A stretch of DNA of 64,000 bases from assembly GCA_964653435.1 (NCBI GenBank), contig CAZZFA010000007.1:24661-88660 (forward strand), in the 5' to 3' direction. The DNA is from CAZMVY01 sp964653435 (lineage in GTDB: Bacteria > Planctomycetota > Phycisphaerae > UBA1845 > PWPN01). Positions 27,373 through 37,365 of the stretch are shown piece by piece. Position 1 is the first letter of the stretch. Each line of letters starts with the position of its first letter. The notes under the pieces are model-generated. The model did no database searches. It was not told the DNA's origin and was given only the letters and a program-made list of their open reading frames with translations. The position numbers and the translations under genes are program-made.

Positions 27373-28206
27373 GTGAGCCAGGGCTGGTCGTACATTCTGT
27401 ATACGCTGCTGGCCATCGGAGCGGCGGGCCTGTATGGCGTGCTGCCCGATCCGCGGTCTCGATCGCGGCGGACGGGGACGATCCTTCTGCTTGCGGCTCT
27501 GGCCGGGCTGATCGTGTTCGGCATCCGCTCGACCGGCTGGGGCGGCGCGGCCGATCTGCTGTTTTATCTGTTTGCCGGGATCGCGCTTTTCGGGGCGGTG
27601 CGCGTGGTGACCCATACGCGTCCGGTCTACAGCGCTTTGTACTTCGTCGTGGTGGTGTTGTCGGTTGCGGGGGTTCTCGTGCTTCTCGACGCGGAGTTTC
27701 TGGCCGCCGCCCTGGTCATCATTTACGTCGGGGCGATCCTCGTGACGTACGTCTTCGTCATCATGCTGGCGCAGCAGAGCGGCACGGCGGCCTGCGACTC
27801 CATCGCGCGGGACCCGGGCTTCGCCGTCGTCGTGGGCTTTCTGCTTGTGGCGTGCGTCGGGAGCCTCTTGCCGGGCATACCGGGCGTTCCGGCGGGGGGG
27901 CTGCAGACGGCCGGCGAAGGCGCCAAACCGTCTGCGGCGGCGGATTCGCAGGCGGTCGGCGGGCCGCTCGTGAACGGGGGCGATCCGGCGACGGTTGCGG
28001 AGGCGGCTCCGGGGACCGTTCGCGAACTCGGCGGCCGCCTGCTGACGCGGTATGCCGTCGCCGTCGAGGTGGCGGGCGCATTGCTGCTTGTGGCAATGGT
28101 GGGCGCCATCTGGGTGGCGCGGCGCCCCCTGCCGCCGGGGGCACCGGCTGCTTCGGATGCGGGCAAGCCCCCCGGGCAGATCGGGCGCGAAGTGCCTCCG
28201 TTCTGA
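27373..28206 (+). CDS. nuoJ: NADH-quinone oxidoreductase subunit J
   Basis: Membrane subunit of 277 aa, longer than the usual 160-210. Five TMs; the family core is VYSALYFVVVVLSVAGVLVL and the TM3 block AALVIIYVGAILVTYVFVIML with its pi-bulge region. Between TM4 and TM5 there is a 60-residue Ala/Gly/Pro-rich loop (residues 170-230), and another disordered tail after TM5. GTG start, 57 bp after nuoI. Confidence 0.92.
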   Translation: MSQGWSYILYTLLAIGAAGLYGVLPDPRSRSRRTGTILLLAALAGLIVFGIRSTGWGGAADLLFYLFAGIALFGAVRVVTHTRPVYSALYFVVVVLSVAGVLVLLDAEFLAAALVIIYVGAILVTYVFVIMLAQQSGTAACDSIARDPGFAVVVGFLLVACVGSLLPGIPGVPAGGLQTAGEGAKPSAAADSQAVGGPLVNGGDPATVAEAAPGTVRELGGRLLTRYAVAVEVAGALLLVAMVGAIWVARRPLPPGAPAASDAGKPPGQIGREVPPF

Positions 28207-28232
28207 ACGAGCCGGAGGCGGGAGTATCAGGA

Positions 28233-28535
28233 ATGCCGCTGCTGCACGGATATGTTATTCTCGGGGCGCTGCTCTTCGCACTGGGGCTCGTCGGTTTTCT
28301 GACCCGGCGGAATCTCATCATCATCTTCCTGTCCACGGAGGTGATGTTCCAGGGCGTTCTGCTGAACCTGGCGGGGCTGGGGCGCTATCACCGCCAGCTC
28401 GACGGCCAGTCGTTTGCGATGTTCCTGCTGGTCGTGGCGGCAGTGGAGGCGGGGCTGGGGCTGGGCCTCGTGGTGCTCCTGTTCCGGCGAAAGGGAACGC
28501 TCGACGCCGAGGCGTGGCGGATGCTGCAGGGCTGA
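28233..28535 (+). CDS. nuoK: NADH-quinone oxidoreductase subunit K
   Basis: Small membrane subunit (100 aa, family standard) with three TMs. Both proton-path glutamates are present: in TM2 (FLSTEVMFQG) and TM3 (VAAVEAGLGLGLVVLL). A purine-rich GGAGGCGGGAG lies about 10 bases before the ATG. Ends four bases before nuoL. Confidence 0.95.
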   Translation: MPLLHGYVILGALLFALGLVGFLTRRNLIIIFLSTEVMFQGVLLNLAGLGRYHRQLDGQSFAMFLLVVAAVEAGLGLGLVVLLFRRKGTLDAEAWRMLQG

Positions 28536-28539
28536 GGGT

Positions 28540-30531
<1,992 letters not shown>

Positions 30532-30535
30532 GGCG

Positions 30536-32467
30536 ATGGTCGGTTTTCTGTCCAGGTGGATCCTGACGGTGGTAATCTTCGCCCCGCTGGCCGGGGCGCT
30601 GATGATCTGCCTGATGAATCCGCGCTCGCACCGGCAGATCCGCCGGGCGGCCCTCTTTGCCTCGTTCGCCACGCTCGGTTTCACGCTTGCCGCGCTGCGG
30701 TTGTTTCAGCAGGCGGAGTGCGCGGACGGACAGCCGGCGTGGGAGGCCGGGCAGTACGCGCTTTCCCTCCGGCTGCCCTGGGTCGGGGATCCCGATCTGC
30801 TGCCGGCCGTAGACTTCGCGTACCACGTCGGCATCGACGGCGTGAGCGTCTGGCTGGTCGCGCTGACCGCGCTGCTCACGCCGCTGGCGATCTGGTCGAG
30901 CTTTACCGCGATCCGCGAACGCGTGAAGGAGTTCTACATTCTGATGCTGCTGGTGGAGACCGGCATGCTCGGCGTGTTCTGCGCCCGCGATCTGCTGTTG
31001 TTCTATGCGTTCTTCGAGTTCACGATGGTCCCGATGTACTTCCTCGTGGGCATCTGGGGCGGCCCGCAGAAGCGGCGTGCGGCGTTGCGGTTCTTCGCGT
31101 ATACGATTGCCGGCGATGCCCTCACGCTGGCGGGCGTGCTGTTCCTGGCGTACCAGGCGTATCGGGAAGCGGGGGGGGGCGTCTTCACGTTCGATCTCGA
31201 GCGGCTCTATGCCGTCGGCCGGTCGCTTGATCCCTCGGTCCAGTTCTGGCTGTTTCTCGCCGTTTCGGCCGGTTTTGCCGTGAAGGTGCCGATGTTTCCG
31301 CTGCACACATGGTTGCCCCTGGCGCACACCGAGGCGCCGACGGCCGGCAGCGTTGTCCTCGCCGGGCTGCTCCTCAAGCTGGGGACGTACGGGTTTCTGC
31401 GGGTGAGCATGCCGATGTTTCCGTCGGCGACGCTGGAGCTTGCGGCCGTCGTGGCGGCCCTGGGGGTAGTCGGGATCGTTTACGGGGCGCTGGCGGCATG
31501 GGTGCAGACGGACGTCAAGCGACTCGTGGCCTATTCCTCGGTCTCGCATCTCGGCTTCGTGCTGCTGGGCCTGTTCAGCCTGAAGATGGGCGGGCTGAGC
31601 GGGTCGCTGCTGTATATGGTCAACCACGGGCTGTCGACGGGGGCCCTGTTCCTCGTCGTGGGCATGGTGTACGAGCGGTATCACACCCGCAGCATAGCGG
31701 AGATCGGCGGGCTGGCCCGGCGGATGCCGTGGCTGTCGTTCTTCCTGATCTTCTTCGCGCTGAGCAGCCTCGGCCTGCCGGGGCTCAACGGGTTCGTCGG
31801 GGAGTTGCTGGTGCTCATCGGTGTGTTCAGCTCGGCGCGGACCTTTGACGGCAATCCGGCGGGTCCGCTTGGCCCGTCCTATGCGGTGCTGGCCGCCACG
31901 GGCGTCGTGCTCAGCGCGGTCTACCTGCTGTGGATGTGCCAGCGCGTGCTCTTCGGCCCGCTGCGCGAGCCGGCGGGAACGCCGGACGCGTCACGCGGGC
32001 TGACGCCTGATCTGACCCGGCGGGAGATCGCCATCCTCGTGCCGATCGCGGCCGTGTGCCTGCTGATCGGCCTGTGGCCGAGGCCGTTCCTCGCCTTGAT
32101 GCAGCCGGCTCTGCAGGAACAGATCGTCGCGCGTGTTCTGCCCGGGGCGGGGACGCAGCCGCTGACAGGGCCGGACCGGCAGCCGGATCGCGTCGCCAAC
32201 GCTGCGGCGGCGGGCGTCCGGTCGGCTCAAGCGGCCGCGCCGTCGCCCGCGAAGCGCCGGGCGGGCAGTGCGAGTATCCCGGCTCGCCGGACGGATCAGG
32301 CGGCTGATCGTGCGCGAACGACGCGACTGCCGGTTGCGATTTGCGGGGTTCCTGCTTCGGGCGGCGGTTTCGGCGGGGGTGTGGAACGGGGCGAACGGGT
32401 TCCGGCAAAGGCATTACCGGGACTCCTGCTCGACCGGCGCGAGACAGGACTCGGACGGACGCCATGA
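30536..32467 (+). CDS. nuoM: NADH-quinone oxidoreductase subunit M with long C-terminal tail
   Basis: Antiporter-like proton-pumping subunit. Residues 1-525 are a normal NuoM with 14 TMs: LLLFYAFFEFTMVPMYFLVG (TM5 Glu), FAVKVPMFPLHTWLPLAHTE (TM7 Lys), LKLGTYGFLR, MVNHGLSTGALFLVVG. The protein continues for about 115 more residues (TGPDRQPDRVANAAAAGV onward), without TMs and rich in Ala, Arg, Gly and Pro, to 643 aa. The tail looks like a former spacer read through. The stop overlaps the nuoN ATG (ATGA). Confidence 0.94.
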   Translation: MVGFLSRWILTVVIFAPLAGALMICLMNPRSHRQIRRAALFASFATLGFTLAALRLFQQAECADGQPAWEAGQYALSLRLPWVGDPDLLPAVDFAYHVGIDGVSVWLVALTALLTPLAIWSSFTAIRERVKEFYILMLLVETGMLGVFCARDLLLFYAFFEFTMVPMYFLVGIWGGPQKRRAALRFFAYTIAGDALTLAGVLFLAYQAYREAGGGVFTFDLERLYAVGRSLDPSVQFWLFLAVSAGFAVKVPMFPLHTWLPLAHTEAPTAGSVVLAGLLLKLGTYGFLRVSMPMFPSATLELAAVVAALGVVGIVYGALAAWVQTDVKRLVAYSSVSHLGFVLLGLFSLKMGGLSGSLLYMVNHGLSTGALFLVVGMVYERYHTRSIAEIGGLARRMPWLSFFLIFFALSSLGLPGLNGFVGELLVLIGVFSSARTFDGNPAGPLGPSYAVLAATGVVLSAVYLLWMCQRVLFGPLREPAGTPDASRGLTPDLTRREIAILVPIAAVCLLIGLWPRPFLALMQPALQEQIVARVLPGAGTQPLTGPDRQPDRVANAAAAGVRSAQAAAPSPAKRRAGSASIPARRTDQAADRARTTRLPVAICGVPASGGGFGGGVERGERVPAKALPGLLLDRRETGLGRTP

Positions 32468-34239
32468 CGAGCCACAACTACTTCATCCTGCTGGCCCCGG
32501 AAATCGTGCTGGTGATCGGGGCGTGCCTCGTGCTGCTGACGGGTCTGTCCGCGAGGCCCTCGGTGCGGAATGCGACGCGCTGGATGGGCGTCCTGACGAT
32601 CGTTGGCGCGATGGCGGCCTTCTGCCTGTGGGGGTGGCCGGCGGCTCTGCAGGACGCTCAGCCGGCCGGCTTCCATGTCACTTCGCTGACCTGGTACGTG
32701 CGGTTGATCGCGCTGCTCGTCGGGCTGCTGACGATGCTGATCAACCTGCATGTGCCCGAGACCTGGGAGCGCGGCGAATACGGTTCGATGATCCTCTTCT
32801 CGCTGGCGGGGATCACGCTGACCGCCGGGGCGGACGACTTCGTCACGCTCTTCCTTTCGCTGGAGCTGGTCAGCGTGCCGACCTACGCCCTCGTGGCCGC
32901 GGGCAGCGCCGACATCCGCTCGCAGGAGGCCGGTCTGAAGTACTTCTTCCTCGGCGCGCTCGCCGCGGCGATCTTCGTATACGGGTTCAGCTTCCTGTAC
33001 GGCGTCGCGGGCACCACGCAGCTTTCGGGGATGGCCGCGGCGCTCGACATCGGGAACGCCTGCACGCGGATCGGGTTGCTGCTGGCCATAGCGGGTCTGG
33101 CGTACAAGATCGCCGCCGTGCCGCTGCATGTGTACGCCCCGGATGTGTATCAGGGAGCGGCTTCGCCCGTCACCGGCCTGCTGGGTTTCTTTCCGAAGGC
33201 GGCGGGATTCGTGGCGATCATCAAGCTTCTTGCGCTCGTTGCCCCGGGCACAGCGGGGCTGGCGGCGGTCATTTCCTGGACGCCCCCGACGGCGCTCTTC
33301 TGGCTGATCTGGGTTCTCGCGGCCCTCACGATGACGGTGGGCAACTGCGTGGCGCTGATGCAGACCAACGCGAAGCGGATTCTCGCCTATTCGAGCATCG
33401 CTCACTCGGGATACATGCTTGTCGCGGTACTCGTCGGTCCGGCCGCGCTGGGCAGCCCGATGCGGGACGGTTGGGCGGCGATGCTTTTCTACGTTGTGGC
33501 GTACGGCGTGATGAATCTCGGGGCGTTCGGCGCGCTGGCCTGCCTGCGGATTCAGGGCCGGCCGGCTGAGGAACTGGACGACCTCGCGGGGCTCGCCCGC
33601 ACGCACCCGGCCGTGGCGCTGGCAATGGCCGTATGCTGCTTCAGTCTCATGGGTATGCCGCCGACCCTCGGCTTCATCGGGAAGGTGTACGTCTTTACGG
33701 GGGCGCTGTCGCTGGACGAAGGCGATCCTCATCGGGCGGCGATGATCGCGCTTGTGGTGATCGGGCTGATCAACTCCGCGATCGCGGCGGTTTACTACCT
33801 GCGCATCATCGGCGCGTGCTATCTCCGCGAGCCGCGGGAGTTCTCCGCGCTGGTTTCCGATCGGTCGCTGGCGGTCGGCGTGGCGGCGTGCGCCATTCTG
33901 GTTGTGCTGCTGGGGCTGTGGCCGCGGGACCTGTTCCGTCTGGCGGGATACGCGGCGAGCGACATGTGGCCGGTGCCCCGCGCGACGGGTCGCGAGGAGG
34001 CGCCGGAGTCTCCGGAGGCGCAAGAGGCCGAACCTGCCGATCACCAGTCATCCGGCGACGGATACAGGCCGGCGTCGTCGAAGAGGGCGGCAAGCAGTGT
34101 CAGGAACCCTTCGACCGCGCAAGCACCTTACGTGTCGAGCGTGCGATACACGGGCGAGACGGCCTTCGCGGACGGAAGGTTCCTGACACCGTCCGCCGGA
34201 AGGTTCCTGGCACCGTTTCCTTCCACCGTCTGCTTCTGA
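32464..34239 (+). CDS. nuoN: NADH-quinone oxidoreductase subunit N with repeat-encoded tail
   Basis: Third antiporter-like subunit (591 aa), 14 TMs. Signatures: LFLSLELVSVPTYALVA (TM5 Glu), AYKIAAVPLHVYAPDVYQGA (TM7 Lys), TNAKRILAYSSIAHSGYM. The family normally ends around LLGLWPRDLFRLAGYAA (about residue 498). The remaining 90 residues include Glu-rich and Arg/Ser-rich sequence, and the last 45 are translated from a palindromic repeat. The ATG overlaps the nuoM stop. Last gene of the operon; 13 bp separate it from the convergent ilvD, with no clear terminator. Confidence 0.94.
   Translation: MTSHNYFILLAPEIVLVIGACLVLLTGLSARPSVRNATRWMGVLTIVGAMAAFCLWGWPAALQDAQPAGFHVTSLTWYVRLIALLVGLLTMLINLHVPETWERGEYGSMILFSLAGITLTAGADDFVTLFLSLELVSVPTYALVAAGSADIRSQEAGLKYFFLGALAAAIFVYGFSFLYGVAGTTQLSGMAAALDIGNACTRIGLLLAIAGLAYKIAAVPLHVYAPDVYQGAASPVTGLLGFFPKAAGFVAIIKLLALVAPGTAGLAAVISWTPPTALFWLIWVLAALTMTVGNCVALMQTNAKRILAYSSIAHSGYMLVAVLVGPAALGSPMRDGWAAMLFYVVAYGVMNLGAFGALACLRIQGRPAEELDDLAGLARTHPAVALAMAVCCFSLMGMPPTLGFIGKVYVFTGALSLDEGDPHRAAMIALVVIGLINSAIAAVYYLRIIGACYLREPREFSALVSDRSLAVGVAACAILVVLLGLWPRDLFRLAGYAASDMWPVPRATGREEAPESPEAQEAEPADHQSSGDGYRPASSKRAASSVRNPSTAQAPYVSSVRYTGETAFADGRFLTPSAGRFLAPFPSTVCF
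34097..34227. repeat. REP-like palindrome forming the end of nuoN
   Basis: A perfect 12-bp inverted pair, GTGTCAGGAACC (34097-34108) and GGTTCCTGACAC (34178-34189), is followed by a third partial copy AGGTTCCTGGCACC (34201-34214). The motif resembles palindromes seen next to REP-associated tyrosine transposases in many genomes; no such transposase is in this window. It lies within the coding frame of nuoN. Confidence 0.8.
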
Positions 34240-34252
34240 CGCCGTCCGCTGC

Positions 34253-36058
34253 CTACATCAGCACGGCGCCCTGTGCGGCGTTGGTCACCTGCTTCTGATA
34301 ACGACGCAGCCAGCCGTAATTCATCCGCGGGGCGGGGGGCTTCCAGGCGGCCTTGCGGCGGGCGAGTTCCTCGTCGGAGACAAGTACCTGGAGCGTGCTG
34401 TTCGGGATGTCGATGCGGATACGGTCGCCGTTTTTCAACAGCCCGATCGGGCCGCCCTCGGCCGCCTCGGGGGAGACGTGGCAAACGCAGGCGCCGCGCG
34501 TGCCGCCGGAGAAGCGGCCGTCCGTGATCAGCGCGACCTTGTCGCCGAGGCCCTGCCCCATGATGTAGCTCGTGGGGGCGAGCATTTCCTGCATGCCGGG
34601 GCCGCCGCGCGGGCCTTCGTAGCGGATTACCACGACGTGGCCGGGCTTCACCGCGCCGGCGAGGATGCCTTCGCAGGCGTCCTCCTGCGATTCGAAGACG
34701 ATCGCTTCGCCCTCGAACTGCTTCATCGTCTCGATCACGCCGGCGCTCTTGATCACGCTGCCCTGCGGGGCGAGGTTGCCGTACAGGATCGTCAGGCCGC
34801 CGGTAGGCGAGTATGCCCGATCGACCGTCCGGATGCAGTCATACGGATCGAAGCCGAGGTCGTCGGGCGTGAGATCCCTGATCGACTTGTGCGTCCGCTT
34901 CACGCTGGAGCCGGGCACGTTCGGCTCCCCGCCGGGGGCGACGGCCGCAAGTTCGAGCGCCTCCGCCTTCACCCGGGTCCCGCGGATGTCATAGTCGTCG
35001 ATATTTCCGCCCAGCGTCCTGCCCGTTACGGTCAGGCAGTGCTCCTTGAGCAGCCCCGGGCAGCCCCGGCGCACTTCGCCCAGGATCGTATGAATCCCGC
35101 CCGCGCGGTGCACGTCTTCCACGTGGTATTTCGAGCTCGGCGAGACCTTGCAGATGTTCGGCGTGCGGGTCGCAAGGTCGTTGATGTGGCCCAGGTTGAA
35201 ATCGACGCCGGCCTCCTTGGCGATCGCCAGGATGTGCAGCAGGGTGTTCGTCGAGCCGCCCATGGCCATGTCGAGCACCATGGCGTTGCAGAAGGCGTCG
35301 AACGTGGCGATGTCCCGCGGCTTGATGTCGCGCCGGACCAGCTCCACGATCTGAAACGCGGCCTTGCGGTAGAGCCGCTTGCGGTCTTCGCTGGTGGCCA
35401 GGACGGTGCCGTTGCCCGGCAGGGCCATCCCCAGGGCCTCGCAGAGGCAGTTCATCGAGTTCGCGGTGAACATTCCGGAGCAGGAGCCGCACGTCGGGCA
35501 GCCGAATTGCTCGAGCTTCCGGAGCTGCGCATCATCGATCGCGCCGACCTTGCGCGCCCCGACGCCCTCGAAGACGCTGATCAGATCGACGACCCTTCCG
35601 TCCGGGGTGCGCCCGGCCTCCATGGGACCGCCGGAGACAAAGATCGTCGGCACGTTCGTCCGCATCGCCGCCATCAGCATGCCGGGCACGATCTTGTCGC
35701 AGTTCGGGATGCAGACCATCCCGTCGAAACGGTGCGCCTCGAGCATCGTCTCCACGCAGTCGGCGATCAGCTCGCGCGAGGGAAGCGAATACTTCATCCC
35801 CAGATGGCCCATCGCGATGCCGTCATCCACCCCGATCGTGTTGAACACGAAGGGCACCCCGCCGGCCTCGCGGACGCACTGTTTCACGTACTGCCCGACC
35901 TCGTTCAGGTGCGCATGGCCGGGGATGATGTCCACGTAGCTGTTGCAGATCGCGATGAACGGCTTGTCCTCGTCGCCGTCGCGAAAGTTGCCCGTCGCCC
36001 GGAGCAGGCTGCGATGGGGCGCCCGCTCGAAGCCCTTCTTGACCATGTCACTGCGCAT
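34253..36058 (-). CDS. ilvD: Dihydroxy-acid dehydratase
   Basis: Fe-S dehydratase (601 aa) of the third step in valine, leucine and isoleucine synthesis, making 2-keto acids from 2,3-dihydroxy acids. IlvD/Edd signatures: CIPNCDKIVPGMLMA with a cluster Cys, CPTCGSCSGMFTANSMNC, DMAMGGSTNTLLH, and near the end LITDGRFSGGTRG. The middle segment between residues 290 and 400 carries a longer version (KRTHKSIRDLTPDDLGFD) than enteric IlvD. The start MRSDMVKKG fits the family. A 150-bp spacer separates it from the epimerase gene upstream; no other ilv gene is nearby. Confidence 0.96.
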   Translation of the reverse strand: MRSDMVKKGFERAPHRSLLRATGNFRDGDEDKPFIAICNSYVDIIPGHAHLNEVGQYVKQCVREAGGVPFVFNTIGVDDGIAMGHLGMKYSLPSRELIADCVETMLEAHRFDGMVCIPNCDKIVPGMLMAAMRTNVPTIFVSGGPMEAGRTPDGRVVDLISVFEGVGARKVGAIDDAQLRKLEQFGCPTCGSCSGMFTANSMNCLCEALGMALPGNGTVLATSEDRKRLYRKAAFQIVELVRRDIKPRDIATFDAFCNAMVLDMAMGGSTNTLLHILAIAKEAGVDFNLGHINDLATRTPNICKVSPSSKYHVEDVHRAGGIHTILGEVRRGCPGLLKEHCLTVTGRTLGGNIDDYDIRGTRVKAEALELAAVAPGGEPNVPGSSVKRTHKSIRDLTPDDLGFDPYDCIRTVDRAYSPTGGLTILYGNLAPQGSVIKSAGVIETMKQFEGEAIVFESQEDACEGILAGAVKPGHVVVIRYEGPRGGPGMQEMLAPTSYIMGQGLGDKVALITDGRFSGGTRGACVCHVSPEAAEGGPIGLLKNGDRIRIDIPNSTLQVLVSDEELARRKAAWKPPAPRMNYGWLRRYQKQVTNAAQGAVLM

Positions 36059-36208
36059 GAACGTACCTCATATCAGGTCTGTATCCGACTGCTTCGGCGA
36101 TCCGGTAGCGCGAATCCCGCTTCCATCATACGGCGCCGGGGTCCCGGTTCAAGGATGGCGGAGGCCTTGTGCGACCGGTCGGGTTTCCATCGCCGCCCGG
36201 CGGCCCTC

Positions 36209-37141
36209 CTATCGGCTTCGCAATCGCCCGCTCTGCCGCTGCCACGCGATTTCCTTCGGCAACCCGGCGCTCAACGGCGTCTGCGGCTCATAGCCGAGCA
36301 ACTGTCTCGCCTTCGTGATGTCCGCGACGTATCGCATGATCTCGCCCGGGCGTGCCGGCTCGTAGGTTACCTTCGGCTCCTTGCCGAGCGCGAGGGCCGT
36401 GATGTTCACGAGATCCAGCAGCGAGTTGCCGTGCCCGTACGCGAGGTTGATGGTTTCGCTCCGCAGCTTTCCCGCGACGAGGGCATCGATCCCGCGGACG
36501 ATGCCGTCGATGCAGTCGTCCACGTAGGTGAAGTCGAGCACCTTCTGCTTGCCGTACACGGTGATCGGCTCGTTGTTGGCGATCCGGCGGATGAACAGGG
36601 GGACGACGCGTTCGAGCCGCTCGATGTCGTCGTCGTAGCGGCCGTACACGTTGCTGAAGCGGAAGACCAGGTGCGGCAGTCCGTAGCATTCGCCGTACGA
36701 GTACACGAGTGCCTCGCCGGCGATCTTGCTGGCGGAGTAGGGGCTCTCCGCCACGACGAAGTCCGCCGCCGCCTCGTCGGTGACGTGCCGATGGATGTCG
36801 CCGTAGACCTCCCGCGAGCTGCCGAAGACGAACGGGATGCCGTGCCGTCGGCAGTAATCGAGCACCACGAAGCACATGCGGATGTTCTCCATCGCGCGGT
36901 CCGGGTGTTCCACAAGTTCAAAGACCTTCGCATGTGCCGCGAGGTGAACGACGACGTCGAACGGCCCGCGGGGCAGTTGGTCCGGGTCGACCCGGTTGAG
37001 GTCCAGCAGGTGCGTCGGGAAGCGGTCGGTCCAGGTGTTCTTGCGGCAATCGATGCCCTCCACGCGGTCGCCCCTCGCGAGGAGCGTCAGCCCGAGGTTC
37101 GTGCCGATCTGTCCGCTTGATCCGGTGATGAGTACCTTCAT
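36209..37141 (-). CDS. NAD-dependent sugar-nucleotide epimerase/dehydratase
   Basis: Extended short-chain dehydrogenase/reductase of 310 aa acting on nucleotide sugars. Rossmann motif GSSGQIGTN (residues 7-15), catalytic GSSREVYGD and YSASK with the Tyr-x3-Lys pair, and substrate region RFSNVYGRYDDD. Closest in layout to UDP-glucose 4-epimerases and UDP-glucuronate decarboxylases; the exact substrate is not decided by sequence. Full length, same strand as ilvD, and divergent from the secreted glycosidase-like gene with a 224-bp spacer in which no clear promoter was seen. Confidence 0.88.
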   Translation of the reverse strand: MKVLITGSSGQIGTNLGLTLLARGDRVEGIDCRKNTWTDRFPTHLLDLNRVDPDQLPRGPFDVVVHLAAHAKVFELVEHPDRAMENIRMCFVVLDYCRRHGIPFVFGSSREVYGDIHRHVTDEAAADFVVAESPYSASKIAGEALVYSYGECYGLPHLVFRFSNVYGRYDDDIERLERVVPLFIRRIANNEPITVYGKQKVLDFTYVDDCIDGIVRGIDALVAGKLRSETINLAYGHGNSLLDLVNITALALGKEPKVTYEPARPGEIMRYVADITKARQLLGYEPQTPLSAGLPKEIAWQRQSGRLRSR

Positions 37142-37365
37142 GAGCAGGGAGTATACGCCGGGCGGTCACGCTCGTCACGGGTCGGACCGCGGGCCGGCCG
37201 CGGGTCTCGGACCGGCGGGCCGGACTTTTCGCCACGCTTTGCCCGCGGCGGCGTGTTGCCGGAGAATGCCGGCGTGCAGGAGGTTGTCCGACGGCGGATC
37301 GTGCCCCGCAGGCGGCCGGCGGGCACGCCCGGCGCGGGGCTCTGCGGCGGAACGAGGGATATCCG

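Noticed and set aside
34478..37120. Open frame of 880 codons on the plus strand
   Set aside because: Antisense to ilvD and the epimerase gene; composition of a reverse-complement shadow.
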